Origin: Deltaproteobacteria bacterium
GTDB lineage: Bacteria > Desulfobacterota > Binatia > UBA1149 > SPBQ01
DNA length: 64,000 nucleotides
Assembly (NCBI GenBank): GCA_029262375.1
Contig: JAJCZM010000005.1
Span: 1-64,000, forward strand
Direction of reading: 5' to 3'
Shown piece by piece: positions 47,396 through 55,874 of the stretch (the stretch's first letter is position 1; each line of letters starts with the position of its first letter). A program made the translations under genes and the position numbers. The notes beneath the pieces are model-generated. The model was not told where the DNA came from, made no database searches, and saw only the letters and a program-made list of their open reading frames with translations.

Positions 47396-48512
47396 TCAGC
47401 CCAGCCCCAATCAAGCGCCCGCGCCGACGAAGCTCGAAGGCGTTGCGCGTGTGATCGCGGTGTCTAGCTGCAAGGGCGGCGTAGGCAAGTCGACCGTTGC
47501 CGCCAATCTCGCGGTTGCCTTAGCGAAATCGGGAATGCGCGTCGGTCTCGCCGATGTCGACATTTACGGCCCTAGTGCGCCGATCATGTTCGGTGTCGAT
47601 GAACGTCCCGGTCCCGGTGAAGACGAGAAAATCCCTGCTGTGAAAGCGCACGGGATCTCGCTCATGTCGATGGGATTCTTCCTCGACGACAACGCTCCCG
47701 TCATCTGGCGCGGGCCGATGGCCATGAGTGCTACGCGACAGTTCCTGCGCGGTGTCGAGTGGGGCGAGCTCGATATTCTCATCGTCGATTTGCCGCCCGG
47801 CACGGGCGACATTGTTCTCACGCTTTGCCAAGAGATTCCCATCGATGGCGCGCTGGTCGTGACGACCCCGCAAGACGTTGCGCTCGCCGACGTAACACGT
47901 GGAATCGCCATGTTCGGGAAGGTCAACACTCCCGTCTTAGGCGTGATCGATAACATGAGTGCCTATGTCTGCCCGGATTGCGGCACGCGTGACGAGATCT
48001 TCGGTGCACGTCGCCCCGACCAGTTGGCGGCTGAGCTTCGGTTACCGTTGCTGGGCGAGGTGCCGATTGATATCGCCGTGCGCGAAAGCGGCGATGCCGG
48101 CGCACCGATCGTTGTGTCTTCGCCGGATCATCCCGTGGCGAAGGCGTTCATGCACATCTCGAAGCACGTCATGGATGCGATCGAAAAACTCGACGATGCC
48201 AAGCGCGCTCCCGAGCCGGTAGAGATCGCTCAGGAGAAAGAACGCGAAGTCGTGCGCATCAAATGGAGCGACGGGCTGCTCACTGAGTATGCCTTGTCCG
48301 GTCTACGCGGTTGGTGCCCGTGCGCGGGCTGTCAGGGCCACGGCGGTGAGCGACGTTTCGTCCCCTCGGGAAATCCCCGGCTGCAGCGCGTAGAGGCCGT
48401 CGGAAACTACGCGATCCGATTCTGTTGGGCGGATGCGCATGACACCGGAATGTACTCGTTCGACTATCTGCGAGAGCTCGCAGAGATGGACGAGTGTAAG
48501 CCTAGCTCTTAA
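47388..48512 (+). CDS. Mrp/NBP35-type Fe-S carrier with C-terminal DUF971 domain
   Basis: This 374-aa paralogue of the preceding gene lacks the MIP18 part. Its P-loop reads SSCKGGVGKST; VDIYGPSAPIM, VDLPPGTGD and CPDC (CxxC) are conserved. From about residue 280 it has a DUF971 domain (VVRIKWSDGLLTEYALSGLRGWCPCAGCQG, YAIRFCWADAHDTGMYSFDYLREL). In plant HCF101 the same MIP18, Mrp and DUF971 domains are in one chain. Here they are divided over two coupled genes, suggesting heterodimers. Confidence 0.9.
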   Translation: MPDQPSPNQAPAPTKLEGVARVIAVSSCKGGVGKSTVAANLAVALAKSGMRVGLADVDIYGPSAPIMFGVDERPGPGEDEKIPAVKAHGISLMSMGFFLDDNAPVIWRGPMAMSATRQFLRGVEWGELDILIVDLPPGTGDIVLTLCQEIPIDGALVVTTPQDVALADVTRGIAMFGKVNTPVLGVIDNMSAYVCPDCGTRDEIFGARRPDQLAAELRLPLLGEVPIDIAVRESGDAGAPIVVSSPDHPVAKAFMHISKHVMDAIEKLDDAKRAPEPVEIAQEKEREVVRIKWSDGLLTEYALSGLRGWCPCAGCQGHGGERRFVPSGNPRLQRVEAVGNYAIRFCWADAHDTGMYSFDYLRELAEMDECKPSS

Positions 48513-48541
48513 CGGCTCGGCTCGCATTGGCTCGGCTGGGC

Positions 48542-49402
48542 TCACACCTTGGGCGCCACCCACCACGGGTAGAACTCCGGCATGTCGCGCGACGGGCTGA
48601 GTTTGAACTCCGGCTTTCGCTTCTCGAGGAAACTCATTACGCCTTCTGCCGCGTCCGCGTTGCTCGAGGTCCACAGCACACACTTCGAATCGATCAAGTG
48701 AGCGGTCTCAGGATCGTCCACCGCCAGCCCGTGCCATAGCATTGCCCGCGACAGCGCGATCGAAACGCCGGATGTGTTCTCGGCAATCTCTCGAGCCAAC
48801 TCGTTCGCCTTCGCGAGCACTTCACTGCGCGGCACGACGTAGTTGAACAATCCGGAGTCTTTCTCGGCGGTGGCCGGGAAGACGCGACCGGTGTAGCAAA
48901 GTTCCGCGGCTTTCGAGATGCCGACGATTCGCGTGAGGAAGAATGACGACGCCGCCTCGGGGACGATCCCGCGCCGGGCAAATACGAAACCGATCTTTGC
49001 ATCGTCGGCGACGACGCGCATGTCCATTGCCAGCGTCATCGTGATTCCAATGCCTACGGCGTGTCCGTTGATGGCCGCGATCACCGGTTTGCGCATACGG
49101 TGGATCGCCAGAGTGATCTGGCCGCCGCCGTCGCGATAGTCGCCGAGTCGCACGCGTTCTGCGGTGCCCTCGCCGACGAAGCCTGACTCGCCCCCGGAAA
49201 TGTCGGCGCCGGCACAGTAGGCCTTCTCCCCTTCGCCGGTCACGATCACGACGCGGACGTCATCATCGCCGTCGGCGCGCTCCAGGTTCGAGACGAGCTC
49301 ATGTCCCATACGAGCGGTGAGCGCGTTCATGGCCTCGGGGCGGTTGAGCGTGATCGTTGCAATTTGGTCGACGACTTCGTAGCGCGTTTCCTTGAGTTCC
49401 AT
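48542..49402 (-). CDS. Crotonase-fold protein (enoyl-CoA hydratase/isomerase family)
   Basis: This encodes 286 aa. The fold is shown by ITLNRPEAMNALTARM, EKAYCAGADISGGE (oxyanion-hole region), AINGHAVGIGITMTLAMDMR and GRVFPATAEKDSGLFNYVV. Both Glu residues of the classical hydratase are replaced: position in GIGITMTLAMD is Ile, and in FVFARRGIVPE the second is Arg. It is thus probably an isomerase or other crotonase activity. ATG 49402 gives the typical N-terminus MELKETRYEVVDQIATI. It is convergent with the mrp pair. Confidence 0.85.
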   Translation of the reverse strand: MELKETRYEVVDQIATITLNRPEAMNALTARMGHELVSNLERADGDDDVRVVIVTGEGEKAYCAGADISGGESGFVGEGTAERVRLGDYRDGGGQITLAIHRMRKPVIAAINGHAVGIGITMTLAMDMRVVADDAKIGFVFARRGIVPEAASSFFLTRIVGISKAAELCYTGRVFPATAEKDSGLFNYVVPRSEVLAKANELAREIAENTSGVSIALSRAMLWHGLAVDDPETAHLIDSKCVLWTSSNADAAEGVMSFLEKRKPEFKLSPSRDMPEFYPWWVAPKV

Positions 49403-49565
49403 GGCCGCGAGCATTGCCACGGAAGTGGGATTGTTGCCAATCCGTGGCTCGCGTTTGTCCGTACCCCGTGTTAGCCGAGGCCGATCGTGCCGCAATCAGT
49501 CGCCGGTCAGATGCCGCACCGTCCTCGACTCGCGCGCCGGCACCCACACGAAAGGAGCAGTACAA

Positions 49566-50306
49566 ATGAAGACCAGCAGTGAACGTATTTCGATCGATGT
49601 AGGCGGCGACGCCATGGGCGCCTATGTTGCGAAACCCGAGGGCGACGGTGCTTGGCCCGGCGTGCTTGTGTTCATGGAAGTGTTCGGCATCAACGAACAC
49701 ATTCGCAGCGTCGTCGATCGCGTTGCGGGCGAAGGCTACGTCGTGCTGGCCCCCGACCTGTTTCATCGCAGCGCGCCGGGGATCGAGCTCGGCTATGACC
49801 AAGAAGGCTTGATGGAGGGCGTCGGCTTGATGGGGCAGGTGACCGCGACGCAGGCGCTTGCCGACGTTGCTGCGTCGATCGCTGCGCTTAAGGCGCGCGG
49901 CGACGTTTCGGGCAAGGGCGTCGGTGCGATGGGCTTCTGCTTCGGCGGACACATTGCGTATCTGAGTGCATGCGAGTTTCCGATCGCGGCAACCGCCAGC
50001 TTCTATGGCGGCGGCGTCGCACAGGGAGCGCCCGGCAATGACGGCAAGCCGACGGTCGAGCGTAGCGATCAGATCAAGGGGCGAATCCTCTGTGTGTTCG
50101 GCGAAAATGACGATTACATCCCGCCTGCCGATGTCGAGAAGATCAGGACGACGCTCGGTGCGACCGACGTCGCGCACGAAATCGTCGTCTATCCCGGCGT
50201 CGGACACGGGTTCTTCTGTGATGTGCGCGCTGACTACGACGAGAAGTCGGCCACCGATGCCTGGGGAAAGGTGAAGGCGCTGTTCGCTGCCGAGCTTGCT
50301 ACTTGA
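49566..50306 (+). CDS. Dienelactone hydrolase-family protein
   Basis: This 246-aa alpha/beta hydrolase has the nucleophilic Cys in GFCFGG, Asp in ENDDYIPP and His in PGVGHGFFCD, the Cys-Asp-His triad of this family. VLVFMEVFGINEHIRSVVDRVAGEGYVVLAPDL is also characteristic. ATG 49566 follows AAAGGAGC. The natural substrate may be a carboxymethylenebutenolide or another lactone/ester. Confidence 0.9.
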   Translation: MKTSSERISIDVGGDAMGAYVAKPEGDGAWPGVLVFMEVFGINEHIRSVVDRVAGEGYVVLAPDLFHRSAPGIELGYDQEGLMEGVGLMGQVTATQALADVAASIAALKARGDVSGKGVGAMGFCFGGHIAYLSACEFPIAATASFYGGGVAQGAPGNDGKPTVERSDQIKGRILCVFGENDDYIPPADVEKIRTTLGATDVAHEIVVYPGVGHGFFCDVRADYDEKSATDAWGKVKALFAAELAT

Positions 50307-50485
50307 ACTACCGCTCATCAACTCGCATGCCGCATTGCCAAAGCGGAGCACCGCGTGCAGATTCGTACGCACAAGCGGTTCGCCCGGCTGGGCACGCGTC
50401 TGTATAATCCGGGGAAGAGGGCACACTCAGTGCCCGAGTGCTCTACGGCGTACACCTGCGACGCCGTTTCATAAAGGAGGAACCG

Positions 50486-50836
50486 ATGGTGGTTCACGCC
50501 AAGTCGTTTGATGGAAATTTGGCGAATGCCGTATGGGCGTTCGCGTTGGTTTTGATTGCGGGAGTCGCGTCGTCAGCGATTGCTCAGACCGTACAGACGG
50601 TGCCCGGTGCCGGGCCGGCCGTAGTGGCGCCGGCGGATGACGCGCAACGCTTCAGTTCCGAAGGGCTTACCGAGTTCGCCGTCCCCGGTGGCGGTGTGGC
50701 CGTCGATCTGGAAGGACGCTTCAAGCATTACCTGGTCGCGCATACAGGGCCCGACGGTAAGCTCCACGTCGGCTGCACGCAGGATCCGGGGTCCGAACAC
50801 ACGCATGCTCCGGCAGACGAAGAGGTGAGTGAGTAA
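50486..50836 (+). CDS. Small secreted protein upstream of metalloprotease
   Basis: This encodes 116 aa; a strong ribosome site (AAAGGAGGAACC) precedes ATG 50486. A signal peptide ends near AIA, then a short region with one Cys (HVGCTQDPGSEHTHAPADEE) rich in His and acid. The stop overlaps the next gene's start (TAATG), so the pair is made together; it may be an inhibitor or propeptide-like partner of the protease, which is an inference. Confidence 0.7.
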   Translation: MVVHAKSFDGNLANAVWAFALVLIAGVASSAIAQTVQTVPGAGPAVVAPADDAQRFSSEGLTEFAVPGGGVAVDLEGRFKHYLVAHTGPDGKLHVGCTQDPGSEHTHAPADEEVSE

Positions 50837-52014
50837 TGCGGTCTAGAATCGTAGTCGCATTGGCGGCCATCTCAATGACCGTGTTGGCTCTGCCTACGCC
50901 CGGCGATTGTGCAAACGTCGTGATCAACGCGTTGGCTGGTTTCGACGATACGACGCCGGCAACGCCGATCGGCGGAAATAGCGGAACGACGGTCGGTGCG
51001 CAGCGGCAGATCGCGTTTCAGCGCGCCGGCGATATCTGGGGCGCTCGCTTGGTGAGCACTGTCGATATCACCGTCGATGCAAGCTTCTCTTCGCTCTCAT
51101 GCGGACCGACGAGCGGAACGCTCGGCGCGGCCGGCCCCAACTTCGTGAACATCAATACGACGAATGCGCCGATGCCGGACGTCTGGTACGCAACCGCTAC
51201 GGCCGACGCGAACGCAGGTTCGAACCTTGTCACAACCGGGGCCGATATCGATGCGGAGTTCAACGCGAATCTCGGTCAGTCCGGCTGTCTAGCTGCGTCG
51301 GCTTGGTATTACGGTCTCGATGGCAATCCCACCGATGGCGAGATCGATTTTCTTACGGTGTTGTTGCACGAACTGGGACACGGCCTGGGCTTTCTCACTT
51401 TTGTGACGACATCCACCGGTGCGAAGTTCAACGGCTCCAACGATACCTACATGGTCAACCTCGAAGACCACAGCACGGGCAAATCGTGGCCGAGCATGAG
51501 CAACGGCGAGCGCATGGCCTCTGCGATCGATGGAACGTCGAACTCTACCGGACTGCACTGGCTCGGTGCCGAAGTGAATACCGAAGGCGCGCGCTCAGGG
51601 TTTTCGGCTGAACTCGACACAGGGGTTGGAGCCGGCGGGCACGTTGAGATGTACGCGCCCAATCCGCTCCAGCCCGGATCGTCGGTGTCGCACTATGCGA
51701 CGACGCTCAGTCCGAACGAGCTGATGGAGCCCAGTTACACTGTCCCCATCCACGAACTCGAAATGTCGCTGCGCTTGATGGAAGACATCGGTTGGCCCAC
51801 CCCGACGGCCTGTGGGGACGCAGATCAGAGCGGATCGGTCGTCGCGACGGATGCATTGATTGCGCTACGTACGGCAGTTGGTACGAGCGCTTGCATGGAA
51901 AGCGCTTGCGACGCGAGTGGTGACGGTGCCATTACCGCCGGCGACGCACTGCTCATACTCGTTGCTTCGGTGAGTAGCGGCGATCCGTTGCGTTGCGGGT
52001 TGAGCGCTACTTAG
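50836..52014 (+). CDS. Secreted zinc metalloprotease with dockerin-like domain
   Basis: This encodes 392 aa. A signal peptide ends near GDCA. The active-site motif HELGHGLGF has His178, Glu179 and His182, with the next Gly of zincin families. A C-terminal dockerin-like module (CGDADQSGSVVATDALIALRTAVG, CDASGDGAITAGDALLILVASV) lies at about 330-385. The overall type is seen in Myxococcota-like genomes. The third zinc ligand is not assigned. It is coupled to a small secreted protein. Confidence 0.82.
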   Translation: MRSRIVVALAAISMTVLALPTPGDCANVVINALAGFDDTTPATPIGGNSGTTVGAQRQIAFQRAGDIWGARLVSTVDITVDASFSSLSCGPTSGTLGAAGPNFVNINTTNAPMPDVWYATATADANAGSNLVTTGADIDAEFNANLGQSGCLAASAWYYGLDGNPTDGEIDFLTVLLHELGHGLGFLTFVTTSTGAKFNGSNDTYMVNLEDHSTGKSWPSMSNGERMASAIDGTSNSTGLHWLGAEVNTEGARSGFSAELDTGVGAGGHVEMYAPNPLQPGSSVSHYATTLSPNELMEPSYTVPIHELEMSLRLMEDIGWPTPTACGDADQSGSVVATDALIALRTAVGTSACMESACDASGDGAITAGDALLILVASVSSGDPLRCGLSAT

Positions 52015-52155
52015 TACTCGATCCGGAGAAACCGATCCGATGCGGGCTCGGGCCCGAGCGAGATCTCTAGAGAACTGTATGTGATCCCCGATTGTCCAAC
52101 GGCAATCGGGGATCGCTTATTGGACCGCATGCGATGCCAGTCATTCTGACGATAG

Positions 52156-52329
52156 CGACCGCTCACGAGCGCGAATGCTTGGAGATCACCGACGATACTT
52201 GGGCCGTCGGAAACGTTGCCTGTTGAAAACGGGGACCTGCTGCTCGGCACGTGGCAGGGCGTGATGGTCGTGGAACTTGACGGTCCACGCGCGCGGCGCG
52301 ACATCGCGGTTACCGTCATCTCTGAGTAG
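52156..52329 (+). pseudogene. Remnant of YjbQ-type (UPF0047) gene, 3' end only
   Basis: The last 58 codons are open and end in TAG 52327-52329. They read SPTILGPSETLPVENGD, then LLLGTWQGVMVVELDG and RARRDIAVTV, the conserved C-terminus of YjbQ (LGTWQG is the family mark). An in-frame TAG at 52153-52155 precedes it. The expected N-terminal HTSASL and central DDMPAH motifs are absent before the metalloprotease end. An opposite-strand frame here is only a shadow. Confidence 0.65.
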
Positions 52330-52343
52330 CGGTCCGAGCCTGA

Positions 52344-52688
52344 TCAGTCGGGCACGACGACAACGACGTCATTGCCTTCGACGAGAACTTCCAGCGGGCG
52401 CAAATGCTGGCCCAGCGGAGGTCCGTCCACGCAAAGTCCGGACTCTATCTCGAAGCGTGCACCGTGTGTCGCACACTGGATGTAGCAGCGGTCGCGCGAG
52501 AGAAAGCGGTTCTCTACCCAATCCATTGTCATCGGAATGTGGCGGCACTCGTTGCGGTAGGCGTACAGCGTGCCGGCACGCGAGATGAGGAAGCCTTCCT
52601 TGCGGTCTTCTCCGTCTGTGAACGAAAACTTGACGGTTTCGCGATCGCGGAGATCGGCAGCGTTGGGAACGACTATTCTTTGGGGCAT
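52344..52688 (-). CDS. Rieske 2Fe-2S ferredoxin-like protein
   Basis: This encodes 114 aa. The two cluster-binding pairs are ECRHIPM (Cys-x-His) and CATHGARF (Cys-x-x-His). This is the size of a stand-alone Rieske ferredoxin, as used in oxygenase systems. No oxygenase gene is adjacent. Convergent to the YjbQ remnant. Confidence 0.85.
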   Translation of the reverse strand: MPQRIVVPNAADLRDRETVKFSFTDGEDRKEGFLISRAGTLYAYRNECRHIPMTMDWVENRFLSRDRCYIQCATHGARFEIESGLCVDGPPLGQHLRPLEVLVEGNDVVVVVPD

Positions 52689-52712
52689 CGAGTTAGCCCG
52701 AACTCCAGCCTG

Positions 52713-55634
52713 TTACGGCAGTTGCTCGAACCCGTTCGTTGCATTGGTGCCCGCTTGGCGCAAACGCCCCGGACCGCCGATGCCGGCTGTCTCGTTGACG
52801 GCGGCAGAGCCGGTCGCGCTCAAACAGAACGACGCAACGGTGCGAACGTTGGTGGGGTCGCCTTTGCCGTTGAGCGTATCGCCGCCCTCGACTCCGAATA
52901 GCGGGCACTGACGGAAGTCGCTCACACAGATGCCGGCGCCGGGGATATCGTCGGCGTTGCCGAGAGTACCGTCTGAGCCGGCCTCGCAATTACGAGCTAA
53001 GTCGCAGCTACCTTCGCAGGATTCACCCGTTGGGCATTCGCTGGCGGTGATGCACGGATCGCCGCTCTTGTTGCACGTGGCATCGCAGGATCCGCCGGCC
53101 TCGGCGGACGTGCACTGACGGAACGATTCGGCGAAACCGCCGCAGTGGTAGGTCGGTGGTCCGGCTGCACAGACGCCATCCTCGGGGTCGCCGGGGTCTG
53201 CCATGCACAAGGGCACGCAACGCCCGGCGGGACAGGCGTCCACGCAGGCGCCCGAACCGCAGTCGGAATTTGCCACGCAGGCGTTCAGCTCGAACGCGGG
53301 GTCGCCGGTGCAGTGGGTCGGGTTGTCGGAGCAGGATCCGCCCGGGCAATCGGTGTCTTCGTCGCAGGCGCTGCCCGCGTTGACGCCGCCCGCGCAGCTG
53401 GTGAAGTTCCCGCCCATGTTGCCGCCACCCGTTGCGCATCCCTGGCCGAACTCGGTGCCGGCGTTACAGGCGGTTGCGCAAGCATTGGGTCGGGTGGACG
53501 CGCCGCCCGTTGCGGCGCAAGGGCAGTTGAATAGTTCGAAGCCTGGTGCTGTACAGGCCAGCGAGCCCGGCTCGCCTACGAATTCGCTTGTGCGGGGCGA
53601 CCAGCTGATCGTGAGACCTTGTCCGGTGATGTTCTGTCCGCTCGACGGCGGGCAGTCGCTGGAGACGGCACCGAAGATGCCGTTGACCGCTTCGATTCGA
53701 CACCCACCCCCGGCGTTCTCGCCTGCACTACATATAGGACTTAGGTTGCACTCTCCTGAGGGACAGTCAGGACTCAACTCGCCGCAGAGCTCGCCGCCGC
53801 CGCAGTCGCTGTCGAAGCGGCACGCACTCATGCTGAACGTGCAGCGCCCCAGGCAGGCTTCTCCGTCGAGGTTGCCGCCATCACAGAAGCCGCCGCACAC
53901 GGGGCAAGGCGTCGAGGAGGTAACTCCCAAGTGGACGCGTGCGAACTGTTGCATGTCGATCTCGTGCTCGCCCGTGACGATGTTGGTCGTCCCGGTCACA
54001 TTCTCGCGGTACACCGTGACGGTGCATGCGCCGAGGCCTCCCGTCGACGACGGTGTCGGGGCGCCGTTGTTGATCAGGCGGCATACTTGCGCGTCGTCGC
54101 AGCGGCCGCGACAGGTAGCTCCGGCGGCACAATCAGCCTGTGAGGTGCAGGGGTTCAAGGGGGTGTCGAAGAAGTCGAAGCAGCGCGACGTACACTCGCT
54201 CGAGTTGGTGCAAGTCTCACCCGCATTGTCGGAGAACGCGTCGCACACAAAACAGTCGGCGTCTTCGTCTACCGAGTCGCCGTCGCCATGGTCGTCGCAC
54301 CGAGTGCCGCTCATGGTATCCCATTCGCAGCGCGGGATCTGTACACCGGTGAGCGTGCAGACGGGATCCGCGCTATTGCCGCTGCAAGCGGCGCCGTCCA
54401 TGTCGTCACAATCGCATTCGCTCATCTCGGCGATGAAGCCTGCGCCACCGGCGATGCGTAGATCGTGGAACGCGCCTTTCCAACCGATATCGAGGTCGAC
54501 GAGATTGCCGTCGCCGAGGAATCGCAAGCGGGGCGGATTGTTGCAGGTACATTCGAAGACGTCGCCGGGGGGAATACATCCTCCGGGGCAGGCCGAGTCG
54601 TCTGCGCCATCACATTCTTCACCGATGGGGAAGAACGGGTCGGGTCCTTGGTTGACCATGTCGTCTCCGCATACAGCTACAGGCGGAAACACAGCATCGA
54701 GTAACGAAGACGGGCCGTACGTTCTTTGCGACGGGACGTCCTGGCTGTCGATGATCTCGCCAGCGGCGTCGATGACGCATGTGGCGACGTCCATCGTCGT
54801 CATCATCGCGCCCGGCCCTTGGCCGCACACGTCAATGCTCGCCAATACTGACGGTGATGCGCAGCGCTTCTCCACGGACGCGCGAAGCTTCGTTTTGACC
54901 TTTCCTGATTTCGAAACGGTTTTCGAATCTCTGAATGAGCATTGGCGGGGGTCGCCCTTCGTCTTCCCCTTCGCGATGTTGCTGCGGCATTTGATCACGC
55001 CCTTGTAGACGGTCGAGACCAGCTTTTGGCCCGACTTGCTGATCGCCGCCAGGCAACGCTGTACGTCTTTGCCACCGAGCACCGTGCCGTCAATATTTCC
55101 ATAGATCGCGTCCAGTAAGTTTGCGCTCGCTTGCTGGGTGAGGATGGACACGCAGTCGGCGAAGTCTCTGCGTGTCGTGATGGGCTTGCCGATCGCGAGT
55201 TCGCACTGCGCGCCGGGAAAACCAAGACTGGTCATGTCGAATGGAAGGTCCTTCGCGCCGGCAGTGCACAGCTCGTTGATACTCCCGCTCGCAGGACACA
55301 GAGAGTCGGCGATGCATTCCGCTCCGGAAATCGAGCACGTGCTCACGCAGCTCTTCTTGATCGTATCTTCGAGCTTGGAGACGGCGCCGTCGATTCGGCT
55401 TTGCGTGCTGCTATCGGGGCAGGGGCCGGTGCTCTTTCCGTTGATCACCGAGTCGCGGCAGCGACTCATGTCTCGCAGATACGTTCCCGCGAGCTTGGAC
55501 GCAGCTTTGGCGAGCTTGCCGGCACACTTGAGTTCGGTCTTCGACAAGGTGGTCTGAGCCGATACCGGCGAGACCAACGAGAGCACGACTGCGATGGCGG
55601 TGGCGAACTGGAGGTATTTTGCGGGCGTAGTCAC
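52713..55634 (-). CDS. Very large secreted Cys-rich protein
   Basis: This encodes about 973 aa. GTG 55634 starts a signal peptide (VTTPAKYLQFATAIAVVLSL, ending SAQ). The first part has helical Cys repeats (KCAGKLAKAASKLAGTYLRDMSRC, KSCVSTCS; ...KSGQKLVSTVYKGVIKCRSNIAKGK) similar to those in the protein at 44706. The rest is extremely Cys-rich, with CDGADDSACPGGCIPP, DADCFVCDAFSDN, many short Cys-pair repeats (CTNSSECTSRC, CTSQADCAAGATC). No enzyme domain is seen. It probably forms an extracellular disulfide-stabilised structure. Confidence 0.78.
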   Translation of the reverse strand: MTTPAKYLQFATAIAVVLSLVSPVSAQTTLSKTELKCAGKLAKAASKLAGTYLRDMSRCRDSVINGKSTGPCPDSSTQSRIDGAVSKLEDTIKKSCVSTCSISGAECIADSLCPASGSINELCTAGAKDLPFDMTSLGFPGAQCELAIGKPITTRRDFADCVSILTQQASANLLDAIYGNIDGTVLGGKDVQRCLAAISKSGQKLVSTVYKGVIKCRSNIAKGKTKGDPRQCSFRDSKTVSKSGKVKTKLRASVEKRCASPSVLASIDVCGQGPGAMMTTMDVATCVIDAAGEIIDSQDVPSQRTYGPSSLLDAVFPPVAVCGDDMVNQGPDPFFPIGEECDGADDSACPGGCIPPGDVFECTCNNPPRLRFLGDGNLVDLDIGWKGAFHDLRIAGGAGFIAEMSECDCDDMDGAACSGNSADPVCTLTGVQIPRCEWDTMSGTRCDDHGDGDSVDEDADCFVCDAFSDNAGETCTNSSECTSRCFDFFDTPLNPCTSQADCAAGATCRGRCDDAQVCRLINNGAPTPSSTGGLGACTVTVYRENVTGTTNIVTGEHEIDMQQFARVHLGVTSSTPCPVCGGFCDGGNLDGEACLGRCTFSMSACRFDSDCGGGELCGELSPDCPSGECNLSPICSAGENAGGGCRIEAVNGIFGAVSSDCPPSSGQNITGQGLTISWSPRTSEFVGEPGSLACTAPGFELFNCPCAATGGASTRPNACATACNAGTEFGQGCATGGGNMGGNFTSCAGGVNAGSACDEDTDCPGGSCSDNPTHCTGDPAFELNACVANSDCGSGACVDACPAGRCVPLCMADPGDPEDGVCAAGPPTYHCGGFAESFRQCTSAEAGGSCDATCNKSGDPCITASECPTGESCEGSCDLARNCEAGSDGTLGNADDIPGAGICVSDFRQCPLFGVEGGDTLNGKGDPTNVRTVASFCLSATGSAAVNETAGIGGPGRLRQAGTNATNGFEQLP

Positions 55635-55874
55635 GGGCTCCCAGAGTCTATCCGACAGGAAAATCAGCACTTTCCCACTGTTAGCGAAGGATAGCCTTGC
55701 CCCGAGCGCAATGTCCATGCCCCTTTTTCCGCATGCGGTAGCGTATGTTGTGTTGCCCAATTGAGGCGGGGCTGCGCCGCGGGCGTTCGTTCATGAACGC
55801 CGCGGTGTTGGAATCCCTAGGCAAATTAGCTGCTTACGGCACGCGTAAATGACGCATTGGGGTACAATGGAGGT

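Noticed and set aside
52011..52319. 102-codon minus-strand frame between protease and Rieske genes
   Set aside because: Its N-terminal half is the complement of the conserved YjbQ C-terminus, so it is a shadow.
53203..55008. Long plus-strand reading frame (601 codons) across the large Cys-rich gene
   Set aside because: It is antisense to the secreted Cys-rich protein, which has a signal peptide and regular Cys repeats; the plus-strand peptide is low-complexity Ser/Pro-rich.
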